Shown: positions 24,421 through 41,938 of the stretch, in pieces | How positions within the stretch are numbered: position 1 is the stretch's first letter | How the letters are laid out: each line of letters opens with the position of its first letter | Assembly (NCBI RefSeq): GCF_021018895.1 | Contig: NC_079374.1 | Span: 8,521,712-8,585,711, forward strand | Origin: Seriola aureovittata | Lineage: Eukaryota; Chordata; Actinopteri; Carangiformes; Carangidae | Reading direction: 5' to 3' | Length of the DNA: 64,000 bases | Program-made: the position numbers and the translations under genes | Notes under the pieces: model-generated | The model's input: the letters and a program-made list of their open reading frames with translations, nothing else | Databases searched by the model: none | Told to the model about the DNA's origin: nothing

Positions 24421-27400
24421 TAAATAGGATATAATGATCACATTATGTGAAAGAAACTCTTCATTTACCCTTTATAATAGAAGTGCAAGGTAAGAATGCC
24501 ACTCAATGGCTATTAATTGATCGGAGAAAAGTAGACTACAGTTGAGTGGGACGAAGACAGGAACAAAAAGTCTGATGCGAGCCGTCACAAACTGGTTTCC
24601 TGACTGATTTTCTTGCTAGCTGGAGAGCTCCTAGATTCAATTCACTCTAATTAATTCACTACATTAAGTCAAATGTGGTCAAGTCAATACGAAGGGGAGT
24701 GCATGAGAAATGTGATTAGCTTGCAGATGACACCTCGGTTCCTGACACCATGCCAACTACACACTTCAGCCTCTCAGTGGCTTTAGCTGGGTAAAATGAC
24801 CCGACGCTGCAGTGTGTTCTGGAGTCTGATTGATAATGACCCCTTCTGTGAGGGTAAACCGCTGCTCCATCTGTGGCTGGAAACAGTAGCAGAGCAGCCC
24901 GACGCGCTGTAAACTCTACCAAAAAAAAAAAAAAAAAAAATTTGCATTGTGGGCTCAATGATGGCTGTGTATTGTGATGTAAATACTCTTTTCCATAGAC
25001 ATGAATCTAAATCCAACAACAGGTAAATTGTCCAATTCCAGTGCTCTTCCAGTTTTGCATAGCTTGTGCAGAAAGCAGATAGCAGAAAGCATCTGCATTA
25101 GAAATGCTGTGACGTGCTCGGGTTACGAACCACTTGAAGCACTTCTAGGTTACTGTCTATTGTTCAAGTCATGCAATTCCTTATATTCAGCCTGGCCCTA
25201 TAGTTCAGTAGAGAGGGGTGTAGAAATGCAACTAGCGATTGCGCATCTCCATCCTAGACTTGTGAACCCCCATACTGTAAGTGTCCCATTAACAGTTCCT
25301 CTAGGAGATGGGCGAGATTGACTCTCAAAAGCTTTCCTTTTGTGTTTCTGATGTATGGCACTATTGTTAGCTTAGCTAGAAAGGTAGCAAGGCAATCAAA
25401 ACAATCAGCCTTTCACACGAAATCAGGAAGTGGAAGAAAGAAAGCCCCGATAAAGGAAGCAAATGCATCGGGCTCGTCACAATCAAAAACCAGAAATTCA
25501 ATCAGGAAGGGTACGAAAAATAATGAAACCGTTTTAAGCATGCACGGGTCTGACCAGAAGGTTGTTGTTTATAACGTTAAACTGAAGAGGCTGGGAACAA
25601 CTCTATTGTGCATCAGGCATGCCTCTTATTGGTGAACAGAGCCCCTGCATGTCAAGCAGAGGTGGGGCACTGTCCCTAGAGTCCACTATCACAGCAGGTT
25701 AACCTGGCACTGCTTTTCTAAGGACTGATTGCCAGGCCCCCTGCAGCTCGAGGTAAACCGACAATTTTCCATCAGCAGGGAACGTGGCTTTATTAGTAAA
25801 AGTAGAGGGGGGTGGTGGGAGGTAAGAGAAAAAAAGTGAAATCAAGTTCACAGTGTATTTGTAGTTGTTATGTAGGAGGGCAATAAAGTGTGATAGCAAG
25901 CCGTAATCCTAAAATTGATTATTATATCCTGATGTGTGGTTAAGTCATTTCAGATTACGACTAATGAATATTGAATTTATGCAACCTGTAAATAAGAGAA
26001 TAAAGAATAAATAATAATATGGCACCCACTCCAAAACTGTAACACAGATTTCATGGAGAGTTTTTGGAGATTTTTAATTTTTTTATTTTACAATTAAGCT
26101 CTGGGGCATCTTCCAGAGGAGTGATATAGTCTGCGTCTAAAGACTTACCTTAATGTGACGCAGGATCTCATCATGCACAGACTTTCTGACAGGAGTGGAA
26201 AACATTCACCTGAATAAAAACTGCAGCCCTTATCAGAGATGAGACAGACTCTGTGAACAGCAAATCAATACCATCCCCAGGCTGTGAATTTAGAGGGGCC
26301 AACTCCACCAAAGATATTATATTTCTAAACAAAACACAAGTAAATCTACAAACAAACACAGACGGTGAAGCTATCTGGGTAAAGGGAAAAAAACAACAAC
26401 AACAAAAAAAAAGCACAACTTAGAGGGCAAACAAGCAGTGCCTTATGGTTTTCAAGGTCTCCATTTGTTTTTCCGTGTTCCACTGTCAGGTGCAGAGAGA
26501 GGAGAGAGCAGTGGAGAGAATGGCGAGCCATAGAGGGTTAAAAGGCCGTGGCTGGGATTATAGCACAAGTAAGGACCCCATACTGTGGCTTGACATGCCT
26601 ACCAGCTTACAGTGCATTTTTCTCTGACAATGCAGGGTCACACACGGTCAGAAAGCATGAAATGTTTTCACACACATGTTGAAAGACAAGTGAAATGCTC
26701 AATGTTAAAGAGCCTCCTTCCCAAAGGTTATCTGATAGTATTATGCTTTTTCTTTTTTTTTTCTTTTTTTTTAATTACAAAGTCATGTTACAAAGTCAAA
26801 ATCAAATCATGGAAAAGGCATTTTTATATTCATTCCATGCTTTTGACGTTTGACCTGAAAGGACACTTTAACATGCTCACCTATTTGCTGGAAAGGTAAT
26901 AGTTCAGCGTGCATGACATCCTTCTCTTTAGTTTAGAAAACATGTGAAAAGGCCCCACTAACCGCTCCTCAGAGCCTTTCAAATGATTCTGCAAGACGAC
27001 CTATACGTACATAGACCATTACTCTCCCTTCGCTGTTAATGAGAGGCCACTGTGCGTGAGGACATAGTGAGGGCCGGGTGGTAGTTACTGATCAGCATGG
27101 GAGCTAGCTAATCCTGCCACTGATGAACTCATCTGTCTGTCTGTCCACTCCACCCTCAGACATGTGCTAACATGCCATAATAGTCATAATTCTGCTCTTG
27201 CCCTGGGCTCTGCCACCTCAGTCACCTGATTAGGGCCTAAGTCCCAAAGGTATCAGTGTTAGAGCTTTAGTAATTCCACCCTTAGTTTCACACCACCCCT
27301 GTCTATATAGCTTTTCCATTAAATATGTCATATCTCAGGCAGTGCGGGAGGCATGTGTTAAAGCACAAGGAGGGGAGAGGGGCTGTTATTCTGAGAGAAA

Positions 27401-29752
27401 ATCTTTGTGCATCTGACAAAAACAAGGATGCTTCTCAATGTGTCATCTACAGTGCTACCTGATGCAGCATAGGATTGTCTTTTATCAACAGCCAGCAATG
27501 ACACTTTCCAAATATTTAACACTTGGGGGAATTTCTCATTCAATGTGAGTGTGTTTAAACTGCAAACTGTTTACCCTTTAAAAAAAAGAAAAAAAAAGCC
27601 CCTCCTCCAAATCTTGTTTTTTTTCACCTGCCGTGAAAATATCTGTCATGAATACCACTCTTTTCATGTAATTCCCCATCCTCCTGCTTCACTGTAAGCT
27701 GCTGTCAACAGTGTGTCTGATTTATTTCTCAAGTGTTGGTGGGACAGGGGCTCCCGCATGGCACTCCTGGACCAGGAAGGGGGGAGTTCCACAGGGGCAG
27801 GCAAAGCCTCAGTTCCCCCCGGCTCGGGAGACTCTAGGTGGGGAGTAAACTTAGCCAACACTACTGAAAACAGGGGCTCCACACACCCATCAACGCCTCC
27901 TTTGCAGGTGAGTGGAGAAAAACAGGAGACGGGAGGGGATGTCAGTCTGCAGCGGAGCGCTGCAAAGAGCCGCACGTGAGGCACTTTTTGGAGTCATGTT
28001 TATATTCATGTTCTGCAAGACAAATATGGATCCTTCAAAAAATATATGCACAAACCTGACACTGAGAAGAGTAAAAGCACACTGACAAACGCGTGGCACC
28101 CTGACACTTTTTACACTTCTTATCACTTATGCACTCACATGCAGACAGACACAACACACCACTATCCATCAGTATGATGCCACTCCCTTTTTTTCTGGCC
28201 TATACTCCCTGGCCTTTCTCTTGGAAACATTTACTAACTTAGAAAACTGAACAAAAGAAAATCGCAACTTCTAAAATGAATAAATCAAACTCCCACTGTT
28301 ACTGAAGTTACTTGTTTACACTTACCAACAACTAAAGAAACAGGAGTACGTGAAAATATTACAAATGTTAAATATGTTTTGTAAAAGGAAATGTAAGAAT
28401 CTGATGACTTTTATCAAACTTGACTTTTTTCCCTGGGGGCTCAGGGGAGGTCGACTGGCTTTGGTTGGTTTTACATTTCAGAGCCAAATGGCAGGAATTA
28501 CATAGGAGGTGGGTGTAGGAAAAAGAAACAGCTTTGCATAAGAATATGCAATCAGTTGCAGAGTAGAGAAATGCAACAAAATGCTTTCATGAGGGAGTTC
28601 TCATTTGTAATGTAACCTGCTGCACTTTATTGTGACCTACGCATAAATAAAGGCATGTTAAATGCAAGAACAATAACAAAACCTATAAAACTTAAACCTT
28701 TAATACAATTATCCAGTATTACGGTTCTGCAAGGGCACTACATTGTGGAGCATTATACAGTAGATAAAACTGCCACAATCTGTTAGATTTCCGGCAAATA
28801 AATCAATGGCATCAATGAGAAATATACAAAAAACACCCAGAATCTAACAGGACTGGAGTGGACCGGGCATTGACATGTCAAGTGCTAACTGACTGCCTGT
28901 CAATACACTCACTGACCAGAAAGGTCTCTCACTGTCAAGGGACTGCGAGGAATAAGGCAAAGAGGGGGAAAGGAAAAAAAATGGAGGTGAAAGTCAATCA
29001 AATTAGCTCCTTCCAGCCCACTACACTCAAGAAGTGGAGGTAAGCAACCAGAGCCTCTTCGCAGAGAACTGACAATGTCTGTGGGGTGCAATCTGAGCGG
29101 CACCCTGCGGAGAAAGGCTAGCACTGATAAACCCTGAAGAAATGCTCGACTTCTTCACTTTTCCAATAAAACAGAATATGCAGGAAAATATCAAAAAGAA
29201 AAAGCGTAAATGCAATCGATCGTCTATATCAGTCTAGTGACCAAATGCTGCTTTTGATTGAAATGCTGAAAAAAATAAAGTGCTGATTTGCATGTGACAA
29301 AGCCTACACCAGTGTGTTATTTGTTTGTCTCCTCCGGTGAATGGAACCCTCTGGAGAGAAGCAGACAGTGAAAATGCTGTTAAGATCAGAGTGATAATGA
29401 CTTACTGAATAAGAGTCTGCATCATGGGGACTGCAACTGGTTTGATCCCTGTCCTCTTTCATTTCTGTCTCATTAGATAAACCTGTGGAAGTCAGACAGC
29501 CTTTTACCACCGATGTGTTTTAAGACATTAAACATGCAACACAGTCATGTCACAACACATCAGAAATTAAATCATCTCAAAGTGAAGGGGAATTTACCAA
29601 AAAAAAAAAAAAAAAACTCTCCTCACTGTTTCCTTTAGATTAAGCTGGTGTCAAAGGTTGTCTTGTAATATTCAATAATAAAAAATAAAAACAATCTAAA
29701 TGAAAAAAAATAAGAAAAGAAGAGAAAACATAGCAGGCGACAGATGGGAGGC

Positions 29753-29756
<4 letters not shown>

Positions 29757-29816
<60 letters not shown>

Positions 29817-29842
29817 TGTGTGTGTGTGTGTTTGTGTGTGTG
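29757..29842. repeat. (GT)n microsatellite
   Basis: A long GT run with single-base interruptions, followed by a G-rich stretch. Confidence 0.95.
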
Positions 29843-31762
29843 CTTGGGGGAGGGGGGGGTATGTGGAGGGCATATTCAACTCATTCCCGTGTCATGTCAT
29901 ATAAATCTGTTTGAATATGAGCTGTGACTTTTGTTTTCTGATCACTCCTGAATTGAATGTGAGTGACAGCAGAAGAGAGAGAGAGAGGGGAAGGGGGAGG
30001 GGAGGAAGAAGGGGGGGTGGGGGGGTGGTATGAACACTGTGCTCACACCCGGGTTCACTGGCATGAATCGTTTTCCCAAAAAGAAAAAAAAAGAAAAAAA
30101 AAAAGACAGTCATTCAGAAACTTTTCTAATGTGTCACCATGGATGTTCAGACACTGAGATCAACCAGCAGAGCTTGATGACTGGTAACGACTTCCTGATT
30201 ACGTTTTCACATCTTTATACGTTTTTGTTTTTTAGCGATGACCTTTTTAGTTTGTTGTCGCTGTCAATGCCGTTCGCTGTGCTGCGCAACTTGGATACTC
30301 AAAATCACAAATGTGCTCATTTAATGCGGCTACCTGTCTTTTTAGATAAAGACTCTGAGTAACAGCTCACTGATGATGATCAGGTTTGGGGTGATCACTT
30401 TGACACAACACAGAATGAGCCAGTTTGGTGTCGCACTCTGTCTCCGTCTTTGTATTGGTCTTTTTCTTGCTTTAAAAAAAAAAAACTATTAAAGTTCCAA
30501 ATCTATTTTTCTGATGTCTTTTTTTTTTCTAATTGTCCTGTACAGCTGGAATAATGGATTTGTAATTTAGTTTTTAGGTTAAAGTAGGTTACTCTGGTCT
30601 GTGTTGTTGAACTTCACTATGAGCTGGCCCACACATTGACTTTGTTCCAGCCTCATCTCAAGTGATCTTAATGATGAGGAACGCACCGCAGACTTTTCCA
30701 TCATGAGCTTAAAATATGAAAAGCAAAATGGCCACAAGGTATGTTCCATGACTTGCCAGCATTCCCATAAAACAGAAAACACACACACACACACACACAC
30801 ACCACCCAGTCACCTTTTCTACACAGTGTCCCCCAGGGCTCAGCTCTGGTCTGTTTGAAGATCAAAGGAGCTGCGGTAAAACAGCATGTTTACAGGTGTT
30901 GGGAAATTGAAAATTTCCTTGGCTGAGTGTGGTTTTGAATGGAAAAGGAAGTCTACGATCATGTGTGTGTTGGTGTTTGTGTGAGGGGGAGTTTTGACAA
31001 TATACACGTTCCACCTACAGTATGCATAAACCAAAACGTGTTGAAACTGTGACTATATATATATATATATGTATATAAAAAGGGGGGGGGGTATTAGCCG
31101 GTGTGTGCCTGGTTGGTTTTGTAAAGAAAATTGGTCTTTGATGGTACAGCTGCTCCTGTCTTGAAGAGCCTTGGCTGCGACAGAAAGAGAGTTACCTGAA
31201 AACGCTTCCTATTAACTGCACATTACCCATTGTGGCAAATAAACAGAATTGGCAAGGTGTTGTGTAGGAGCCATATTGAAAACCTCGCTGCAAAAGCAAC
31301 AGCAGGGGAGGATGCTGAGTTTGTGAGGGATTAGTTGAATTCTAACACTTTTTGGAGGGAGACCACAACAATAAGAACACCTCAGTCAAGTTCAAGTATG
31401 TCATTTACTCTGCACCTCTCCACTTTGTGTTTCTCTGTGTGCATTAGAGGACCAGTCATGCCAAGCTTTCTGCATGAAAGGGAGAGTGTTTAGCTTTTGA
31501 GGCTATTTGTGCTTCTGACTCTGTAGTGTTTGTGTCCGATGGGAGGTGCCTGCGCCAGCTTCCTTAAAGGAGTAGGGGGTTTTGTTTGTTTCTCCGCCGT
31601 GCCAGGAGAAGTGACAGCCATTCCGGCTCTTTCACAGAAACACATTCATCTGTGTGAGAAAAGGCGGCCGCTGAACTCAGATGAAAGGGCCATGGGGGCT
31701 GCGTTGCACAGGAAAGGCAGACTGTACATCTACTTCAGTACAAACACAACATAAGCCATGTC

Positions 31763-31827
<65 letters not shown>

Positions 31828-31847
31828 GGGTGATTCTGGGAGAGATA

Positions 31848-31926
<79 letters not shown>
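31763..31926. repeat. Compound (ACAG)n - (AAAG)n tetranucleotide array
   Basis: About 16 ACAG units at 31763-31827, a 19 bp spacer, then about 20 AAAG units at 31847-31926. Open frames here on both strands are repeat artefacts. Confidence 0.97.
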
Positions 31927-32389
31927 GAAACATTTTCATTCTTACACAATTATAGTAAATATGTTGATATTTGACATTTGATGTATGTATTTATTGCACT
32001 TTATAATAATATGGGTCACAGTGGTCTGAATAGTGGACTGACACAGAGGGACCTCCCTGAAGGACCTGTCACAAACAGCCTCCTTTAAAGCCTCATGCAT
32101 ATCATAATATCAAAATAAACAAGTGACATAATCAATACATTCAAATATGTCTGACATCCCAAGTTTCATTCAAATCAGTTCACGAAAATCTAAATTTTCT
32201 GCATTTCTACATTTGTGCAGCCATTACATGAATTAATTAAACTGCATTATGCCTTTAACTGTTTATTTATTTATTTGTTTTGTTTTGTTTTTGTTCATTA
32301 ATGAATATTATTAATGAAATATTAGATGAGATTTGGTGGTGGGGTGGGGTGGGGTGGAGGTGAGGGCCTGGGTGGGGGAGACGGGCCCG

Positions 32390-32660
32390 CTGTTCGAAGT
32401 GACACCAGTGTGACTATAAATAACACAGGCCGGCGAGCGGACACATTCATTTCATTAAAGCAGTTGAAATTCAATTAGAGGATATGGCGTTTGTTTTAAA
32501 AGTTTTCTCTCCAAACATGGCGGCCGATAAACTCTTAATAGTGTCTCTGTTATTTCTGCTGAGGAGGCCCGTCCGGGAGGTGTCACGTGGAGAAACGGAT
32601 CTGGCCCAAAGGACACGAAGTGACGCTGAACTGTGGATGTGCAGCCTCGACACGTTTTAA
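32390..32660. promoter_or_regulatory. Candidate cis-regulatory element, zic2 3' flank
   Basis: Unique sequence right after a G-rich tract (32341-32378). It includes TATAAATAACAC, TTCAATTAGAGG, AACATGGCGGCCG (YY1-like) and GTCACGTGG (E-box). No coding frame is recognised. Confidence 0.3.
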
Positions 32661-33529
32661 ACTCCAGAGATGAAATATAGGCGCGTTGGTGGATTTTATA
32701 ATGACGCAGCTACTCACAAAAAGAAAGGCCTGCACACAGCAGTGAACACCGTCTACAACATGAAACATACATACTTCACATGGAAGTCATCAACTGAAAT
32801 AACAAGCGCGTTGAGAAGAACAAGGAAAAGTTTATGTGGACATTTATTTATTTATTTATCTATTATCATTATTTTTTAACAATTCATTCCGTAATTATTT
32901 CTTAGTAAATTTGTTGTTGTCTTGGAAAGAATTTATTTTGGAAAGAAAAGGAAATAGTGATCATAATAACCGCAGAGAGTTGTAGTCGGGATGCATTTAT
33001 TTATTGACTGATTGATTTGTTCATTTAAAATAATTATTAAGTTGTATAGTGCAGATTTTTTTATTATTATTATTTAATAGCATTTTCTTGATTATTAAAG
33101 CGCTCTGTCGTTTGCCACCTATTTAGTAGGCCTAGTAAAATGCCAGAAACTATTAGGACCTTCATACTGTGCATTATGACGCTTCACATCTTCAAGTCAG
33201 TTGAGTCACTTGTATTTGACTTGATGTGTCTGTGTGTTCAGCAAAAGTTCAAATAAGTGTAACTGTCAGCAGGCTTTGTTAGAAAAATGTCTTCCTTTAA
33301 CCTCAGCTCTAATAGCCAACATGTGGAGGGAAAAACAATTATGCTGCCTTATATGATGAATAAGAAATGAATAATAGCAGTCATGGAGGCTCTTCAGCTG
33401 CTGCTGCTGCTTTATTTATAGTTTTATTTGTCCAGCGCTTGAGGCGAAGTGAGGGACATTTATGCAAAAATACACTATTTATTTGAATAACATCGTTATG
33501 ATTTTTTTTTTTTTGGTTTTGTTGTACAA

Positions 33530-33532
<3 letters not shown>

Positions 33533-33583
<51 letters not shown>

Positions 33584-33590
33584 TGAGAGT

Positions 33591-33629
<39 letters not shown>

Positions 33630-33653
33630 AGAGAGAGAGAGAGAGAGAGAGAG
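33533..33653. repeat. Compound (GT)n-(GA)n microsatellite
   Basis: GT at 33533-33564, then GA-rich purine tract to 33653 with GTGAAA interruptions. Confidence 0.95.
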
Positions 33654-34023
33654 GCAGATGAATCCACCTGAAACAACTGACAGCTCTGATGTGTTGTCGT
33701 GGTTTCACACCAACAAGTGGAGCCGGGGACACGCAAACAGTGAGGCGAGCGCGCGCGCTGTAGGGCATCACTCGAACGCACGGACTTGATTTCATTCCCC
33801 GGAGGCCTCCACAATCTTACTCGCTCCACGCTGCACCCCTCACTCTCACCGCAACTTCAGCTTCACCCCAATTAACACAGAACCCATTTCAGCTCACACG
33901 GTGAAGCGCAGACCGCGGCGCGAGGCTTCATTTAAACAATGTTGTCCCAAATATCGACACGCTGCCCCTGTCAACTGCTGTTGGTCATAAATGTGTCCCC
34001 AAATACGGCCTATGGCAGACCAC

Positions 34024-34152
<129 letters not shown>

Positions 34153-36779
34153 CGGGGGCGTAACATTTATCTTCACATAGTGGTAAATAACGTTGTGTGC
34201 AATGAAACATCTAGTGGGTGATGAAATGAGTAAATATTTGTCACTAGTATAATCTGCTCATGCTCCACTCCATGAACACACATCAAGTCTTGCTATGAGC
34301 CGTTACAGAAGTTGTTCTTTGAGGAAGCCTAGATCATGAATCCAGGTAAAAATAATGAATTAATGAATTAAATAATAATATTAAATAAATAAAAAACTAC
34401 CGAGTGCTGATTTTCTCTTTGGAAGTTAATTGAATCCATCGGCTGAAAGGATGAGATGTTAGATAAAGAAAGACAAAGATCTGGATATTCAGAGAAGAGG
34501 CTGTAACTCCATAGGTATCAGTCTGCACAGTAGTTCAATATTCAATATCTATAATGTGGTCTTATGTCATTTATTCAACATTCAATTATTTTTTTCCCCG
34601 CAAATAAATTTGTGGATAAGCACCTTTAACGCACAGGTCCCCCTGACTGCGCAGTCAACTGTTCACAAGACTTCAAACATCTCGTCCTGAACTTTGACCT
34701 GAGTCCAAATACAACAACCTTTTTTTTAAAAAAAGAAGAAAAAGAAGAAGAAAAAAAAGAGGGTCAACGATCAGCTACAGGCCCAGTGAAGCAGGTGGAG
34801 CCTTGTGTTCTTACAGTAGAGTTACATCTATAAAGTACAGTCAACTATGTACAAGGAGCTGAGAGAAGAAGAGGAGGAAGGGGAAGAAAAAAAAACGCTT
34901 CCTTCTCCACGGATCAATATCAGCGCAGCAGGAGCCGAACAGGAACCGGCATCGACACACTGTGCGGAGTTGACCTTTCCCACTCCCCACAGGTCATACC
35001 TTCCTCCGCCGGAGAGGTCACCGGGCCAGGCCGCTGAAGGGGCCATTAGGAGGTGATTTCAAGTGCTAAATAAGCTGCATATAAACCAATATTTCTCTCA
35101 TCGTCCTCTGGGACAGACATAAACCCGCCTCAGTTAACACACTTGTTTTTTTCTTTTGCCAAAAAAAAAAAACCCAAAACAGTTTACCCCCTTTTGATTG
35201 GCTGATAATGAGCTGTACCAGGGGGAAACGAAAACTGAAAGTTATTACAAGTATTTTTTTTAAGGAGAAGGAAACATCAGTTTTTAGTGGGTTCTAACTG
35301 ATTTTAATTGATCCCATTGCCTGGTTGTAATCAACATCACTCCCCTGGAGATCCCACCACCTTTTTTTTTTTTTATTATTTACTACACAATTCTGTGAGC
35401 CCAGTAATGTGAGCAGCTTGTATAGCAGGAGACAGCATCAGCTCCAGAAGGCACAGACCGACAGACAGACAGCCACTTGCTGCTGCTGCTGCAGCGGAGA
35501 GCCGGCCTGCAGCGATATCCACCATCACTAACAAGTCCCACTACGTGTTTGCTGTGTTTCTCGACATCCATGAAGCATGACTCATATAACAATAATGACA
35601 GCAACTTATTCACACAGAAGCATGCGCACTTAGCAGAGGCCAGAGGCTTCCCAAAAAACCCAACAAGCACCCGATAAACACTTAAGTTATTTTTCTCCCC
35701 TCCCCTGCCTTATTTAATACATCTAAAAAGCTGTAGCGTTAATTCAGGCCACACTCGGACTGTGGTGTTCATTCTTCAAAGAGCCTCAGATCTGGAAGGC
35801 GCTGAAAAAGTTCACGGACAGTAATCTGCGCCATTATCTTTACCCAGAGCACTGCAACACGTCATGTTAAAACAAACACACCAGAAGCATTTCTTTCTTT
35901 CTTCTTCTTTTTTTTTTTTTTTAAAAACACCATCTAACTGAATAGCAGGACCACGGGAACACATGGACATCTCCAATAACAGGTTACAACTAGAGCACGA
36001 AGAGAAGCTCTTCTCCACACAGAACCACAGGACTGAGCCAAGTCAAGTTCAAGTTCACCACGGCTGTTTCTGCGGCACACACTCACTGTGCAGCAAAGTG
36101 TGTACAGTCCGGATGGGGGGGGGGTCGAGATACATTTACGGGCTGATTTCAAATAAACTCAGTAACTGAGCTGGGAAAATATAAAGTGACAAGATATGAT
36201 TTATGGAAGAGAGAAGCTTTACTCTTTTCTCTCCGTTTATGAAGAGACATGGTATGCGCACAAGCCCAGAGTGTGCTGAGTGTGCACAATGGAAAAAAAA
36301 AAAGCCTAGTTTGCTTTGGTTTTATTCATTTAAATTAAAAAAAATTATAATAAATGAATAAAACTCAAAAGCAGATTATGACTAGTTAGAATTTAATTCT
36401 ATCTCCTGCTTGATTTTCACTAAACTTCTAGCTGTGCACACACACACACACACAGCTCAAATAAATTCCCAAATCTCCTGTTTATTTACAGCACCACAAC
36501 AGCCACATTGTTGAGGGGCCTGGAAGCATGCTTTGCAAAGCCTGAGGTAAAACACACCACACTGTCCTCAAGCCTAAGGTGAAGAATTAAGAGCAGAAAG
36601 AATTTATCAACAGCTGACGACGAAGTTAGAAAGTCTGAGATTTTTTTTTTTCTTTCCTGAGAATGTGAGATTCATTTCAAACCAGGCTACACCTCGCAGA
36701 ACAAGACACAACTCACTAAACCGCACCGGCAAACAGCAAAATACAACAAAAAGCATAAAAAAGCAAAGAAAATACTTAG

Positions 36780-37604
36780 CACTTGCAACACCTTTTATTA
36801 TATTTGTATGCAGTAAAATTCTTATCACAATAAGGAAGAAAACACCTCTTAAAACTTTGAACAAAAGCACATAACGAAACAACTGCCCATGTTTAGCTCG
36901 TAATTGTACATATTTATAGTAAAGAAACATTCTTTATAAATACTGTTTCATCTGTAGCAAGTAAATACCATAATTTAATTACAAATGGATAAATATGGCA
37001 GTTGATATTTACAAAAAAAGGATGGGTGTAGTTACAGAAAATCGAACGGCACAACGTTTATTTTCCTCACAATCTTTCCAGATAGTATTTCACAATTCAA
37101 ACTTGCAAAGCACAAAACATCACAAGTTAAGCCCAGCAAACTAAAATATACATTCACAAGCATAATATTGTGGTCTGTTGGAGTTAAATGTTAACTTTGG
37201 CACTCTCTCCAGTTTATAGGTGTTTAGTATAGTACAATCAATTTGCCTTAAGATCACAATATTCAACATTATAGTACAATTTTATCGTAATATGTGCACT
37301 AAAAGTCCAGTTAGAGAAATAGCTACCATTGAAGGAACATCTATACACCAAAGACTGACAAACTATCACAACCAATGGGAAAGTGGGCTTTTAGTAATTA
37401 TTTACAATATGAAATACACCTCGACTATTATACATATTTTCCTCTGTTGGTAATCGTCATCTTCCCTGGTGAATCAAAAATAACAAAATAAAAAATAAAC
37501 CAATGTTTGTGTGCCTCTCCGTGTGCACGTGTCCCAAAAATCTCCTGCTGGATGTTGTTCCAGTGCTGTGAAGTGAGTGTGTGTTGCTTCATTTCGTCTT
37601 AGTC
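36780..37604 (-). other. zic2a: zic2 3' UTR (end estimated)
   Basis: A/T-rich unique sequence directly after the zic2 stop codon. On the minus strand there are AATAAA hexamers at 37057-37062 and 36794-36799. The distal one is followed by a GU-rich stretch, so the transcript probably ends near 36.78 kb. Two Pumilio-type TGTAAATA motifs read in the sense direction at 37399-37406 and 37006-37013. The exact polyadenylation site is inferred. Confidence 0.55.
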
Positions 37605-40460
<2,856 letters not shown>

Positions 40461-41110
40461 TATTTCAGAAAGCGAATTTCTTTTTGTTTAAATCAGCGCA
40501 GGGCTCAGAGCTACAGAGGAGAAGTTAAAGAAAGAAAAAAAATAAATCAAATGTTGATGCTGGCGCTCAACGATTCAACTTCCAACCTTGGAAACACCAT
40601 ATCAGGTGTGGTTCAAAAACGCTGCTCCGATCATGAGAGGAAAAAAAAAAATCAGCTCGGCTTATCGAAGACTGAATTTACTTCTAGTTAACTTGTGACT
40701 GAAAAATCCAAATGTAACGAAGTGAAGAGTTTCCTCGTGTCCTCTCCTCTGGACTGCGACAGTTGGTTGCGTTAAAATGCACTCGAAGAATTAAATAATT
40801 ATCTTACTAGGTGTCCTCTGCGTACACTGAGCGAGAGTAGTCGGAGCATCTCAAAAAATCGCTGTTCCGATTGGGCATGTATTTATTTCTCTGGGCTTGC
40901 CTGTGTTTATCGCGGAGGGTCCCTGTTTCTCCGTGGACTGGCTCTACCTCCTCTTCCGCCCCCTTTAACTGGAGCCCGTTCATTCATTCCTCGCGGTCTC
41001 ATTGGCCACTGCGCCTCATCAATCCCAGGTGCCCCTCCAATAGCAGGTAGCGCTTTGGCGACTTAATAGCGCATCGCCATTTTCCACTAATAATTACCGC
41101 CTACTTTTAG
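40461..41110 (-). promoter_or_regulatory. zic2a: zic2 5' UTR and proximal promoter
   Basis: This is CpG-containing unique sequence upstream of the zic2 ATG. CCAAT boxes occur in both orientations (ATTGG near 40868 and near 41003, CCAAT near 41036). There is a CGCCATTTT YY1-like site near 41072 and a TAATAATTACC homeodomain-type site near 41090. There is no convincing TATA box. The transcription start is not determined, but it is probably between 40.5 and 40.9 kb. Confidence 0.55.
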
Positions 41111-41897
41111 GAGAACATTCGGGGGGTGTACGGGAGATAAGGAGCACGACAAGAGAGAGGAGCGAACGTGTTTCTGTTGTTTATATTTCGTAGGTGCCAA
41201 GTTGTAGCGTGTAGAAATGATAAAAATATGACATCTGATGAGATGGAATAAGATAGAAATATTTAGATCAGGAGGGAAAAATACATGTGGTGGCTCAGGA
41301 AACTGTCATGTGTTGTTGACTTCTTCATCTAAATATTATGCAACAGCTTCATGTATTTTCCTCTTGCAGACTAAAAGAAGGATTATACTGTTATACTATG
41401 ACCTGCATGGAGCCGTGCTATTAAATGCATACCATCAATTAACCACCGTGACAACCATAATGACACTATCTACTCACGCAAAATGTTCAGTGCGCATGTC
41501 AGAATAACTGCAGAAGAAATGTAGAATTATATGAAGGCGTCTTTACTTCTGTAAAGCAACATACGCTGTCTGGATATTCAATTCTATTCTTCACTTTCAG
41601 AGTGTGGCTTCTGAGGGCGCATCAAATCCCTGTGGCTAAACGCGTGGTAAACAGGTTCTGTATTAATGTAATAATGCAAAACGTGTTTTTTTAAATTGTT
41701 TTTTGAATAATATGCTGAAACACCAATTTTAAACATTAGTACAAATCTCAATAAATGCGTCATTTGAAGCTACTTATGGATCTTAAATGATGATAGATCG
41801 TAATAAACTGTCTAAATGAAGATGTAGTTTATAGAATCATTCAAATCTGACAAAAGTCTTCAGCCACTTCATTCCTCCCAGCTGAAAATAAAATCAC

Positions 41898-41938
<41 letters not shown>
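41898..41938. repeat. (GT)n-(GA)n microsatellite
   Basis: GT units at 41898-41918, then GA units to 41938. It lies in the shared intergenic region. Confidence 0.93.

Larger units (their letters stand above)
18401..31762. other. Left flank segment, no gene recognised
   Basis: Contains the second dispersed repeat, the interrupted GCTAAC-type repeat and the GT microsatellite, with poly-A runs near 18815, 24921 and 29601. A unique stretch at about 25050-25640 is open in places, but no protein was recognised. An inverted repeat sits at 20679-20737. Confidence 0.65.

Noticed and set aside
31763..31926. CRISPR-like repeat array
   Set aside because: Pure tetranucleotide tandem repeats without spacers, in a vertebrate genome.
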